Source of the DNA: an uncultured Collinsella sp.
GTDB taxonomy: Bacteria > Actinomycetota > Coriobacteriia > Coriobacteriales > Coriobacteriaceae
Assembly (NCBI GenBank): GCA_900759565.1
Contig: CAAEVV010000017.1
Location: 1 to 13,504 of the forward strand
Length of the DNA: 13,504 nt
Reading direction: 5' to 3'
This document shows positions 1-6,757 of this stretch, piece after piece; positions within the stretch are counted from its first letter, which is position 1; the number at the start of each line of letters is the position of its first letter. A program made the position numbers and the translations under genes. Below the pieces are notes generated by a model. The model had not been told where the DNA came from. It worked only from the letters and a program-made list of their open reading frames with translations, and made no database searches.

Positions 1-93
1 AAGATTGAAGGGCCTGACCCCGGAGGAGTTCCGGAATCAGGCCCTCGCGGCCTAGTCGCTATTTAGGGCGTCCAAGATTTGGGACGCAGTTCA
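1..93 (+). mobile_element. Right end of an IS3-family insertion sequence (partial, runs off the window)
   Basis: The window opens inside the last codons of an IS3-family OrfB-type transposase (stop TAG at 53-55). About 15 bases later a block at 70-93, beginning GTCCAAGATTTGGGACGC and ending in TTCA, looks like the terminal inverted repeat of IS150-type elements, which typically carry GTCCAA..TTGGG near the end and finish in CA. I therefore place the outer end near base 93. The left part of the element, the partner repeat and the target duplication lie outside the window, so it cannot be said whether the copy is intact. Confidence 0.6.
2..55 (+). CDS. C-terminal tail of IS3-family transposase (partial)
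   Basis: The frame starting at base 2 reads RLKGLTPEEFRNQALAA and then TAG. The pattern K-L-K-G-L-[ST]-P-x-[EQ]-[FY]-R-x-Q-[AS]-L is the familiar C-terminal signature of IS3/IS150-group OrfB (DDE/rve) transposases, just after the catalytic core. Only 17 residues are inside the window, so no catalytic residue can be checked and intactness is unknown. A hairpin (arms GGGCCTGA 10-17 and TCAGGCCC 37-44) falls within these codons and may be part of the element's end structure. Confidence 0.7.
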   Translation, partial: RLKGLTPEEFRNQALAA

Positions 94-128
94 CCTGCGC
101 AGGACCGGGTTTCTTGCTATCGCGCCCA

Positions 129-167
129 AACCACCTCAAAGGGGACAGTGTCCTCTTTGAGGTGGTT
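129..167 (-). terminator. Stop-codon-overlapping hairpin after the phosphoesterase gene
   Basis: Arms AACCACCTCAAAG (129-141) and CTTTGAGGTGGTT (155-167) are perfect 13-base complements. The stem continues inward through GGAC (143-146) and GTCC (150-153) around a 3-base loop, with one G/T pair between. The phosphoesterase stop codon (TAA, 166-168) lies in one arm. The U-tract on the minus strand is weak (TTT then GGG), so it may act in 3'-end protection or in termination. The same ACCACC/CAAAG and GGGACAG elements recur at 2846-2884 and 5869-5908. Confidence 0.6.
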
Positions 168-876
168 ACCAGGGTGTTCTGGCGGTTGAGGACTCGATGG
201 CATCGTGGCGTTTGAGCTCGCGGCGCATGGTTTGCGAATTGAGCCAGGCTGCCTGCCAGCCACGGATGGGGTAGCGCGTCTGGTCGAGCTCAAACTGCGT
301 ATAGCCGCAGGCGTTGATGATCGTCGTTCCACACACATGCTGACGCTCGCGCTGAAAATCGCAACCGTAGCTTTGGTGCACATGCCCGTGCACCATGTAG
401 TCGGGATTCCAGGATTCGAGTGCTGTGTTAAAGCACTCGAATCCTCGATGCGGCAGATCGTCCAGATCACCCATACCGGCGGCGGGTGCATGGGTAAGCA
501 GAATGTCGCACCCGCCGACCATCCTAACCTTACGCGACAGCTTACGCATGCGCTTGGACATCTCGCGTTCGGTGTACATGTTGGCGCCGTCGCGATAACG
601 CATGGACCCGCCAAGGCCCGCAATGCGAATCCCTCGGTACGTGTACACGCTGTCCTCTACGCAGATACATCCACCCGGTGCATGACGTGCGTAGCGGTCA
701 TCGTGATTGCCGCGCACGTAGATGAGCGGTTTGTTGATGACCGTAACCAAAAACTCAAGATAGTCCGGGTCCAGATCGCCGGCGGACAAAATCAGGTCGA
801 CTCCCTCAAAGCGTTCCTTGCGAAAGCACTCCCAAAGGCATCGTTCTTCGGTATCGGCTATGGCAAGGATTTTCAT
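166..876 (-). CDS. Calcineurin-like metallophosphoesterase, variant motif I
   Basis: A 236-residue soluble protein of the calcineurin-like phosphoesterase fold, with metal-binding motifs in the usual order: D8 at the N-terminus, GDLD (residues 33-36), GNHDD (56-60), THAP (128-131) and GHVH (164-167). The first motif normally reads D-x-H; here it is D8-T-E10, so the histidine is replaced by glutamate. Family members hydrolyse phosphomonoesters or cyclic phosphodiesters; the substrate cannot be told. There is no signal peptide or membrane segment, so it is cytoplasmic. The start ATG overlaps the stop of the upstream BMP-domain gene as ATGA (873-876), implying translational coupling. The gene carries a perfect 14-bp internal stem at 411-445 and ends inside the hairpin at 129-167. 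Fold assignment is secure; physiological role unknown. Confidence 0.85.
   Translation of the reverse strand: MKILAIADTEERCLWECFRKERFEGVDLILSAGDLDPDYLEFLVTVINKPLIYVRGNHDDRYARHAPGGCICVEDSVYTYRGIRIAGLGGSMRYRDGANMYTEREMSKRMRKLSRKVRMVGGCDILLTHAPAAGMGDLDDLPHRGFECFNTALESWNPDYMVHGHVHQSYGCDFQRERQHVCGTTIINACGYTQFELDQTRYPIRGWQAAWLNSQTMRRELKRHDAIESSTARTPW
411..445 (-). repeat. Perfect 14-bp inverted repeat inside the phosphoesterase gene
   Basis: Arms AGGATTCGAGTGCT (411-424) and AGCACTCGAATCCT (432-445) are exact complements around the 7-base loop GTGTTAA. On the mRNA this is a strong hairpin within codons for roughly residues 144-156 (around GFECFNTALES). It lies far from either gene end, so it is not a terminator. 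About 15 bases further along the mRNA is a smaller 8-bp stem (374-381 with 388-395), which the H-G-H-V-H codons explain. Confidence 0.8.
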
Positions 877-2789
877 AGGGCAGGGACTTTCGGCTCATCG
901 TCGAGCTGCGGAATGGTGCCTACCACGTTGTCCGCCAGCCAATTCATCTCGACAATCTGCGTGCTCGGCAGCGGAGGGAAGCCTTCGATCTGTACCACGC
1001 CGTTCTGGCTGTGGAGCTCGCCGCCAAAGGGGTTGATGGATCCCTCGACAATGCCGTTGCGGAGCAACTGCACGAGTTTGCGCGTCTGGTAGGGAAGGCC
1101 CGGAGCGTAACGGATGTCGATAACGCCGGAGCTCATGCCGTACCAGTAGTTGACGGCGCGCACTTGGTTTTCGTCGCTGGTCTCGTCCCACGTGCCGTGC
1201 AGAAGGCTGCGAACGATGAGCTCGTAGTAACGGCCCCAGTTCCATACGGGCATGGCGATGCCGGTGACTTTGCCGTCGACCAAGCGGTGAAGCCCGTAGG
1301 CCGTTGGGTCTTCGAGCGACTTTGACATGTCAGCGCCGGTCATGACGCTCACGCCTTCGCGGCACATGGCCTCGGCAAGGCCTCCGGCGGGCACATCGCC
1401 CCAGGTCAGGATAATTTGCGCACGGGGGTCGAGCAGCGAGGCGCCAATCGCAAAGGCGTTGATCTCGCTGAGTGCGCCCGAGGCGAAGACCGACGCGTGG
1501 TAACCGATGCGGTGGTTGTCCGCCATGCTGGCGGCAAGGGCGCCCAGGAGGAACTTGGCCTCGTACATCTTGCCAAAGTACGAACGGACGCTTTGGTGGG
1601 GAAGGCCGATAGAGCAGTTAAGGAACCGAACCTGGGGATACTCAACGGCAGCTCTGAGCGTGTATTCCATCAGGCGGTGCGAGGTCGAGAAGATAACGTT
1701 GTCTCCATGTTTGACAGCCGTTTCCACGGCGGCGTAGAACACGTCCGGATCGTGACAGTCCTCGAACGCCTCGGTGCGCACGATACCGTCAAAGTGCTCA
1801 TCGAGATACTGGCGCCCTTGGTCGTGCAGGCTGTCCCAGCTCGACGTCGCACAGGGGAACTCATGGATAAAGGCGATACGCAGGGGGTTGGCCGCCGAAT
1901 AGACAGTCTTGCCCATAAAGAAGTTGAGCACGCCGGAGGTGGACTTGGCGGGCGACTCCTCCTCGTCGACGCTCGGCGCTTCGACAAGATCGACCTTGTC
2001 CTCGTCATTTTTGCCGGCAATGACCAGCTCGCGCCAAATCTTGCACAGGCGGTTTACGACGATATCCGTCGGCGTATCCAGCAGGCGGTCCTGGTTGTAC
2101 ACATTGAGGTAGACGAGCATGGCGTCGGCGAGCGTAATGTCCAGGTGGTCGCCGCCTGCGCGAAGGTAGGCGCGCTTAAAGAGCAGGAAGGTGTGGCGTA
2201 GGTAGTCGACCTTTTTCTGCGGCCATTTTTCGATAAGGTTCTGACCGAGCATCTTGGCGAGCGTCTCGTAGCTTCCCTCACGCGAGAACTCGATCTCGTA
2301 TAGGGGGCAGACGCGCCAAAACGCGCAGAATTCACCATACAGGCGGCTTTCGACGGAATCCCATGTGCCGGGGTAGAGACGGCTGACCCTGGCCGAAACC
2401 GTTGGAGCGTCCAGGAATTTGAGGACACTGACGCGTTTGTTGCCTTCCTGGACATAGAACCGATGCATGAACTCGGTGACGATGACGGGGTCGCGATAGC
2501 CCTCGGTCACCTGGATGTCGTAGAGGTTGGACCACTTGCGGGCGAACTCGGTGTTAAACGGCAACAAGGGCATAAAGTTGCATGAAAAGGCGGACTGACG
2601 GCCCTTGGTGACCGTGCCGACGACCATTTCGAGCGGAATATCCCTTAGGCCGACGCTCACTCGCTGACCTAAGGGGAGCTGAGCAACCAAACTGTCGAGG
2701 TCCGTAAGGTATGGATGCTCGCTTTGGCTAATGGCGCGACGGCGTCCCTGCTCGCCGCGCTTGCGTGCTTGACGATAGGCCTCTTCCAT
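873..2789 (-). CDS. ParB/Srx-like N-terminal region fused to BMP (PnrA/Med-type) ligand-binding domain
   Basis: 638 residues in two parts. Residues ~40-140 contain YRDPVIVTEF..FYVQEGNKRVSVLKFL (98-126), resembling the ParB/sulfiredoxin-like fold core, in which a G-x-x-R/K-type loop binds nucleotide. Residues ~145-260 are helical and unrecognised, and an acidic low-complexity linker follows (~262-285). Residues ~303-610 match the basic membrane protein (BMP) family: RIAFIHE, then a DQGRQYLDEHF helix, FLNCSIGL (389-396), and Y..KFLLGALAA (409-420). BMP proteins such as PnrA bind purine nucleosides; Bacillus Med is a regulatory relative. No signal peptide or lipobox is present, so this is a cytoplasmic sensor or enzyme rather than a transporter lipoprotein. 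Start ATG has AAGGGAG eight bases upstream. It overlaps the phosphoesterase gene by ATGA. Domain calls are moderate to good; function unknown. Confidence 0.8.
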   Translation of the reverse strand: MEEAYRQARKRGEQGRRRAISQSEHPYLTDLDSLVAQLPLGQRVSVGLRDIPLEMVVGTVTKGRQSAFSCNFMPLLPFNTEFARKWSNLYDIQVTEGYRDPVIVTEFMHRFYVQEGNKRVSVLKFLDAPTVSARVSRLYPGTWDSVESRLYGEFCAFWRVCPLYEIEFSREGSYETLAKMLGQNLIEKWPQKKVDYLRHTFLLFKRAYLRAGGDHLDITLADAMLVYLNVYNQDRLLDTPTDIVVNRLCKIWRELVIAGKNDEDKVDLVEAPSVDEEESPAKSTSGVLNFFMGKTVYSAANPLRIAFIHEFPCATSSWDSLHDQGRQYLDEHFDGIVRTEAFEDCHDPDVFYAAVETAVKHGDNVIFSTSHRLMEYTLRAAVEYPQVRFLNCSIGLPHQSVRSYFGKMYEAKFLLGALAASMADNHRIGYHASVFASGALSEINAFAIGASLLDPRAQIILTWGDVPAGGLAEAMCREGVSVMTGADMSKSLEDPTAYGLHRLVDGKVTGIAMPVWNWGRYYELIVRSLLHGTWDETSDENQVRAVNYWYGMSSGVIDIRYAPGLPYQTRKLVQLLRNGIVEGSINPFGGELHSQNGVVQIEGFPPLPSTQIVEMNWLADNVVGTIPQLDDEPKVPAL

Positions 2790-2829
2790 GGTGTCTACTC
2801 CCTTAGTCGTTTAAACAACGATATGAACC

Positions 2830-2857
2830 ATTGTACCACGAATGAAAACCACTACAA
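2830..2857 (-). promoter_or_regulatory. Candidate promoter of the BMP-phosphoesterase operon
   Basis: On the minus strand, TTGTAG (2857-2852) and TACAAT (2835-2830) are separated by 16 bases; the -10 matches TATAAT at 5 of 6 positions. The start codon lies about 40 bases downstream and the ribosome binding site AAGGGAG is at 2804-2798. The -35 lies inside the MscS terminator hairpin (2846-2884), so the two signals overlap. Prediction from hexamers only. Confidence 0.4.
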
Positions 2858-2884
2858 AGATGCCTGTCCCCTTTGCGGTGGTTT
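2846..2884 (-). terminator. Stop-codon-overlapping hairpin after the mscS-type gene
   Basis: Outer arms AAACCAC (2846-2852) and GTGGTTT (2878-2884), inner arms CAAAG (2855-2859) and CTTTG (2871-2875), loop containing CCTGTCCC. The channel gene's TAA stop (2883-2885) is part of the outer arm. On the minus strand the stem is followed by TTTTC, a short U-tract. Sequence and placement closely match the hairpin at 129-167. Confidence 0.6.
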
Positions 2885-3650
2885 AGGCGATGATGGGGGC
2901 GATGGCGCGGATGCAGGCGTCGGCTGCCGTGAAAGTAGTGCTGTCGTCGCTGACGATAAAGATGATCTTTCCTTTGATGCCAAAGTCGCCGATTTCGCTA
3001 AAGAGTACGTAGGGCTCCTTGTCAAAGCCCGAGATGGGCGAGACGGCCGTTTTGGTTGCGCTCGTGAGCTCGTCTGCCAGCACGTCAAGGGAAGCCCACT
3101 TAGACGTGTCCTTTACGGCAACGGGCACGGCCACGCGCCCAAAGGGCATCAAATGCACGAGCGTGTTCTTGGAGATGTTGGAGTTGGGCACAATGATGGT
3201 CTGTCCACAGGCATCCTCAATCGTTGTATGGCGCCAAGTGATGTCTTGGACCACGCCGGATACGCCGCCGACCTCGATATTGTCGCCGGGTTTGATGATG
3301 CCCATAAAGGTCACTTGCATGCCGCCGATAAGGTTTGACAGCGTGTCCTGAAAGCCGAGCGAGATGGCGATGCCGCCGACGCCAAGAGCGGCGACGAGCG
3401 CGTTTGCGTTAATGCCAAAGCAGTTGTCGAGGATAAAGCTGCCGCCGATCATCCAAATGACGGCGCGCGCGATGTTGATGAAGATACTCGATGCCGGAAG
3501 CGGGTTATCGTCTCGGTTAAGCAGATGGTTCAGGGTCTTGGATACGACCTTGGCGGCGACGGCGGTGCCTATCGCCAAGATGACGGCCCAGATGATGTTG
3601 TGGACCCACCGTTGCTCAAAGAAATGAAGAATCGGCTCAAACAATTCCAT
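2883..3650 (-). CDS. Small-conductance mechanosensitive channel, MscS family
   Basis: 255 residues with three N-terminal membrane segments (about 17-38, 56-75 and 82-112). The third has the glycine/alanine-rich pore pattern ALGVGGIAISLGFQDTLSNL (88-107) typical of MscS TM3. A beta domain follows: KPGDNIEVGGVSGVVQDI (120-137), TIIVPNS (151-157), as in the conserved PGD-I-x-G...I-IPN motif, then a C-terminal alpha/beta domain. The channel opens under membrane tension and releases small solutes during hypo-osmotic shock; it acts as a heptamer in the inner membrane. I start at ATG 3650, which has AGGAGG (3666-3661) ten bases upstream, rather than an in-frame TTG at 3695. The Arg residues that line MscS TM1/2 are not assessable here. 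Family call is firm. Confidence 0.9.
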   Translation of the reverse strand: MELFEPILHFFEQRWVHNIIWAVILAIGTAVAAKVVSKTLNHLLNRDDNPLPASSIFINIARAVIWMIGGSFILDNCFGINANALVAALGVGGIAISLGFQDTLSNLIGGMQVTFMGIIKPGDNIEVGGVSGVVQDITWRHTTIEDACGQTIIVPNSNISKNTLVHLMPFGRVAVPVAVKDTSKWASLDVLADELTSATKTAVSPISGFDKEPYVLFSEIGDFGIKGKIIFIVSDDSTTFTAADACIRAIAPIIA

Positions 3651-3695
3651 GTAGGGAAAACCTCCTAATGATCGTCCAACCATGATACCCACCAA

Positions 3696-3727
3696 GAAGC
3701 CCGTCCGATCAAATTCGGACGGGCTTC
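3696..3727 (-). terminator. Hairpin terminator downstream of the 5'-nucleotidase gene
   Basis: Arms GAAGCCCGTCCGA (3696-3708) and TCGGACGGGCTTC (3715-3727) are perfect 13-bp complements with a 6-base loop. It lies about 50 bases past the nucleotidase stop codon and upstream of the channel gene. The minus-strand U-tract is very short (TT then GGTGG), so efficiency is uncertain. Confidence 0.65.
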
Positions 3728-3779
3728 TGTGCTCGATATAAAGTTTACGCGGTGGGGCTGCAAGGCCCGGCGGTGTAGC

Positions 3780-5804
3780 TTAGCGTCGACGCTTCCAGAT
3801 AATGCCGAGCATGATGACGATGATGCCGCCGATAAGGCACGCGCCAACTACTGCCAGCGTGCGGTCTCCCGTTGCGGCGAGCTTACCGGTCGTCTTCCTG
3901 GTGATGACCTTCGTGGTCGCCGTGTCCGTCTTAGGCGAGGGCTTAGGCGTCGGGGCCGGTGTGGGCGTGGGGTCCACGGCAGCGGAGCCAAAGCTGATGG
4001 TGCCGGCGAGCCCGGCCATCTTGCTCTCCCAGCCGTTCTGCCCAATCAGCGCCCTCAGCGCCGCCTCGCACGTGCCCCACTCGGTGTACTTGGTGGCGTG
4101 TGCAAAGGTGGGAAAGTCGGTCGTGTTGGTGATGATGTAGTTGTTGGTGGCGACGGTATAGGTCTTGGCGGGGTCGAGCGTGCTGCCGTCTTTGGTGAGT
4201 GTGGCACTCACAATGCGCTTGCCCTCGGGCTGTGTCCAATCAATCGTCACGTTGATGCCGCCAAAGGAGAGAACGCTGCCAGAGTCATCGCGCCACTTGT
4301 ACTTGTCTTGCGCCTCCTGCTCGGTGTGACCGGCCGCCACATAAGCCTGCTGAAGCTCGTAGCTGTCGTTGCAATCGTCGCTGATCTGCAGCGAGTGCTC
4401 GAGCGCTGCGAGGAAGTCCGCGCCGGTCATGGTCCAGGTCTCCACGGTGTTGCCGTAGGGCGAGATGGCGATGACGTTGCCGGCGGTCACGTTGCCCGCC
4501 GCGATGCCGCCGCGGATGCCGCCAGCGTTCTCGATGGCAAGGTCTGCACCCGTCAGGGCAAGATAGGAGCCGCAAATCACATGGCCGATGGTCTGGGCCT
4601 TGGTGGTGTCGCCCTCCTTACTGGGGCGGAAATCGGTGGTGCGCACCATTTCCCAACCATGCGTGCCTGCGGCGTCCTCGCCGTAGAAATAGTTGGTGGT
4701 GGATGTGCCGAGCACCTTGTTCGATTCGTTTTCAAAGGCCTCGTCGAGCGGCTTGATCTTGTTGCGGACGTCTTCAAGGCGGCTTTGGTAGTCGGAGCCC
4801 TTGTCGGGGTCTGCCAAAAGGTCGTTGACGTTCTTGGCGGTGTAGAGCTTCTCGTCGCTGCCGTCTGCAGGGACCGTGACCGTGTCATCGTCGGTCGTCT
4901 CGGTGCCATTCGTGTCGTATTTGTACGGAATGGAAAGCAGTCCCACCTCGGCAAAGGCACTGCCCGCCTCGACAACGTGGATTGTCTTGCCGTCGGCTCC
5001 CGTCACCTTCTCGTTAAGGTTGATGTGCTCGTGGCCTGCGATAAGGGCATCGACGCCACGGAGTCGCGTGGCAAAGGTCTTGGCGTCGAGCGTGTGCGCG
5101 ATACAGACGACAACGTTGCAGCCCTCCTTGCGCAGCTGCTCTGCCTCGGTATTGATGGCGTTCGTGGCACTCGAGAACGACGTGCCCGCGACCAGGTCCG
5201 CGCGCAGCGAGGATCCCAGCGACTCATCCATGGCACCCACGACGCCGACCTTGATTTTGTAGTCGAATGTGGAGTGATCCTCGCTATCCTCCCAGGTGCG
5301 ATCGAGCGTCTTCGTGATGCTCGAGCTCCATACGCCGCTCGTAGACTTTGCGTTCGCGCAGAGCATGGCGAAGGGCGTGCCGGTGGTGCTGTAGCCGGTC
5401 ATGGCGCGGAGTTTGTCCGCGCCGTAGCTCCAGTCGTGGTTGCCTGGCGTGGTCGCGTCGTAGCCGTCGGCGTAGAAGGTGTCCATGAGCTCGGCGATGC
5501 TCTTGCCCTCGCTCATGGTGGCGAAGGACTGTCCGTGGAAGGTGTCGCCCGCATCGAGCAAAAGATCGGGGGCGCTGTTTTGGGCGCTATAGAGAACCGC
5601 CAGTCCATCAAAGCCCACAGTGCCGGTGCCCTTGCTTGCGTTGTAGCTGTACTTGTAGCTGCCGTGGATGTCGTTGGTGTGCATGACGGCCACGGAGCCG
5701 TCAATAGCGGCGGGCAGGTTCCCCGCGAAAGCGAGGCTTGGGATGCCTGCGAGCGCGCCGGCAAACAACGCGGCGGCTAACGCAAGGCGGGGGAGTCTTT
5801 TCAT
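3780..5804 (-). CDS. Secreted, cell-wall-anchored 5'-nucleotidase / UDP-sugar hydrolase family protein
   Basis: 674 residues. A signal peptide (MKRLP.. hydrophobic core, AFA-G near residue 27) leads into a metallophosphatase domain with D45-I-H47, D84-A-G-D87, G121-N-H-D124, H237 and GHEH (257-260), the full two-metal set. The C-terminal 5_nucleotid_C domain shows NAGGIRGG (426-433), which grips the base, and SPYGNTV (448-454). A Pro/Thr-rich stalk (~605-625) precedes LAATG (642-646), a hydrophobic helix and WKRRR: a sortase sorting signal of variant sequence. The enzyme dephosphorylates extracellular nucleotides so that nucleosides can be imported. The acidic stretch near residues 298-310 (TNGTETTDDDTVT) is an insert-like loop. 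Start ATG has AAGGA seven bases upstream. The ABC importer genes lie just upstream but a hairpin separates them. Substrate specificity cannot be fixed. Confidence 0.88.
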   Translation of the reverse strand: MKRLPRLALAAALFAGALAGIPSLAFAGNLPAAIDGSVAVMHTNDIHGSYKYSYNASKGTGTVGFDGLAVLYSAQNSAPDLLLDAGDTFHGQSFATMSEGKSIAELMDTFYADGYDATTPGNHDWSYGADKLRAMTGYSTTGTPFAMLCANAKSTSGVWSSSITKTLDRTWEDSEDHSTFDYKIKVGVVGAMDESLGSSLRADLVAGTSFSSATNAINTEAEQLRKEGCNVVVCIAHTLDAKTFATRLRGVDALIAGHEHINLNEKVTGADGKTIHVVEAGSAFAEVGLLSIPYKYDTNGTETTDDDTVTVPADGSDEKLYTAKNVNDLLADPDKGSDYQSRLEDVRNKIKPLDEAFENESNKVLGTSTTNYFYGEDAAGTHGWEMVRTTDFRPSKEGDTTKAQTIGHVICGSYLALTGADLAIENAGGIRGGIAAGNVTAGNVIAISPYGNTVETWTMTGADFLAALEHSLQISDDCNDSYELQQAYVAAGHTEQEAQDKYKWRDDSGSVLSFGGINVTIDWTQPEGKRIVSATLTKDGSTLDPAKTYTVATNNYIITNTTDFPTFAHATKYTEWGTCEAALRALIGQNGWESKMAGLAGTISFGSAAVDPTPTPAPTPKPSPKTDTATTKVITRKTTGKLAATGDRTLAVVGACLIGGIIVIMLGIIWKRRR

Positions 5805-5825
5805 GGCAGTTTCCTTAGTCCTTAG

Positions 5826-5855
5826 CCAGAATGTCTGGTTGAATATCGGATTATC
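5826..5855 (-). promoter_or_regulatory. Candidate -10 and operator-like palindrome before the nucleotidase gene
   Basis: GATAAT (5855-5850, minus strand) matches TATAAT at 5 of 6 positions, but no convincing -35 is found 16-18 bases upstream. Between it and the start codon is the palindrome CCAGA-ATG-TCTGG (5826-5838), placed where a repressor could block transcription. Weak evidence, from sequence pattern only. Confidence 0.3.
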
Positions 5856-5868
5856 GACATAATATGCG

Positions 5869-5908
5869 AAAACCGCCGCAAGGGCGTCTGTCCCTTAGCG
5901 GCGGTTTT
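5869..5908 (-). terminator. Terminator of the ABC importer operon
   Basis: Arms AAAACCGCCGC (5869-5879) and GCGGCGGTTTT (5898-5908) pair perfectly. The stem continues through AAGGG (5880-5884) and CCCTT (5892-5896) with one bulged A, giving 16 pairs around a 7-base loop. It lies 54 bases past the ATPase stop codon; the minus-strand arm ends in TTTT. The loop carries the same GGGACAG word as two other gene-end hairpins here. The symmetric A/T flanks would also allow termination from the other strand. Confidence 0.75.
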
Positions 5909-5962
5909 GACGCTTGCGCAGATAAAACCTACCAAAATAAACCTGTCCCTTTTTTGCAAGTT

Positions 5963-6757
5963 TTAGCTCAGCAGCATGCGGTCGTTGGCGAGCTCGCCGC
6001 CCGAGACCTCCTCGAATTTCTGCAGCAGGTCGGCTACGGTGAGCGACTTCTTCTCATCGCCTGCCACGTCGTAGATCACGTGGCCTTCGTGCATCATGAT
6101 CAGACGGTTGCCCAGACGGATGGCGTCGTTCATGTTGTGCGTGACCATGAGCGTGGTCAGGTGGTTCTCGTCGACGATCTCCTCGGTCAGGTTGAGCACC
6201 TTAGAGGCCGTCTTGGGGTCGAGGGCCGCGGTGTGCTCGTCGAGCAGTAGCAGGCGCGGCCTGGTGAGCGTGGCCATCAGCAGGGTGAGTGCCTGGCGCT
6301 GCCCGCCCGAGAGCAGACCGACCTTGGCGTTGAGACGCGTGTCCAGACCAAGGTCCAGGCGCTTGAGCAGCTCAACGTACTCATCTTTCTCGGCCTTGGT
6401 GACGCCCCACGAAAGGCCGCGACGCTGGCCGCGACGCTTGGCGAGGGCCAGGTTCTCGGCGATCTGCATGTCGGCAGCGGTACCGCGCATGGGGTCCTGA
6501 AACACGCGGCCCAGGTACTTGGCGCGCTGCGACTCGCTCAGGCGCGAGATGTCGGTGCCATCGAGCTCAATAACGCCCGAATCGAGCGGGTACACGCCGG
6601 CGATCATGTTGAGCAGCGTGGACTTGCCGGCGCCGTTGCCGCCGATCACGGTTACAAAATCGCCGTCATTCAGGGTGAGGTCGACGCCGGTGAGCGCGCG
6701 CTTCTCGGTGACGGTGCCCTTGTTAAAGGTCTTCTTGACGTGCGAGAGCTTAAGCAT
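5963..6757 (-). CDS. ABC importer ATP-binding protein (TrpZ/YtrE-like, partner of ABC_sub_bind systems)
   Basis: 264 residues with a complete nucleotide-binding domain: Walker A GGNGAGKST (39-47), Q-loop FQDP (86-89), signature LSGGQ (149-153), Walker B LLLLDE (169-174) followed by HTAALDP, and H-loop histidine 207 in VTHNM. It hydrolyses ATP to drive the importer made with the two genes upstream. I start at ATG 6757 (MLKLSHV): AAGGGGG (6773-6767) sits nine bases upstream, whereas the in-frame ATG at 6766 abuts that sequence. It overlaps the permease gene by 8 bases, so translation is coupled. The unusual RRGQRRGLSW stretch (108-117) after the Q-loop is characteristic of ATPases of this small subgroup in my recollection. 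Substrate: such systems have been linked to tryptophan or other aromatic compounds; not demonstrable here. Confidence 0.9.
   Translation of the reverse strand: MLKLSHVKKTFNKGTVTEKRALTGVDLTLNDGDFVTVIGGNGAGKSTLLNMIAGVYPLDSGVIELDGTDISRLSESQRAKYLGRVFQDPMRGTAADMQIAENLALAKRRGQRRGLSWGVTKAEKDEYVELLKRLDLGLDTRLNAKVGLLSGGQRQALTLLMATLTRPRLLLLDEHTAALDPKTASKVLNLTEEIVDENHLTTLMVTHNMNDAIRLGNRLIMMHEGHVIYDVAGDEKKSLTVADLLQKFEEVSGGELANDRMLLS

Noticed and set aside
374..395. 8-bp hairpin TGGTGCAC/GTGCACCA in the phosphoesterase gene
   Set aside because: It is produced by the codons of the conserved H-G-H-V-H metal-binding motif, so it needs no extra explanation.
3729..5780. 683-codon open frame on the plus strand opposite the nucleotidase gene
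   Set aside because: It is antisense to a gene with complete catalytic motifs, a signal peptide and a sorting signal; its own translation is Val/Gly/Arg-rich with no recognisable domain, as expected from GC-rich antisense sequence.
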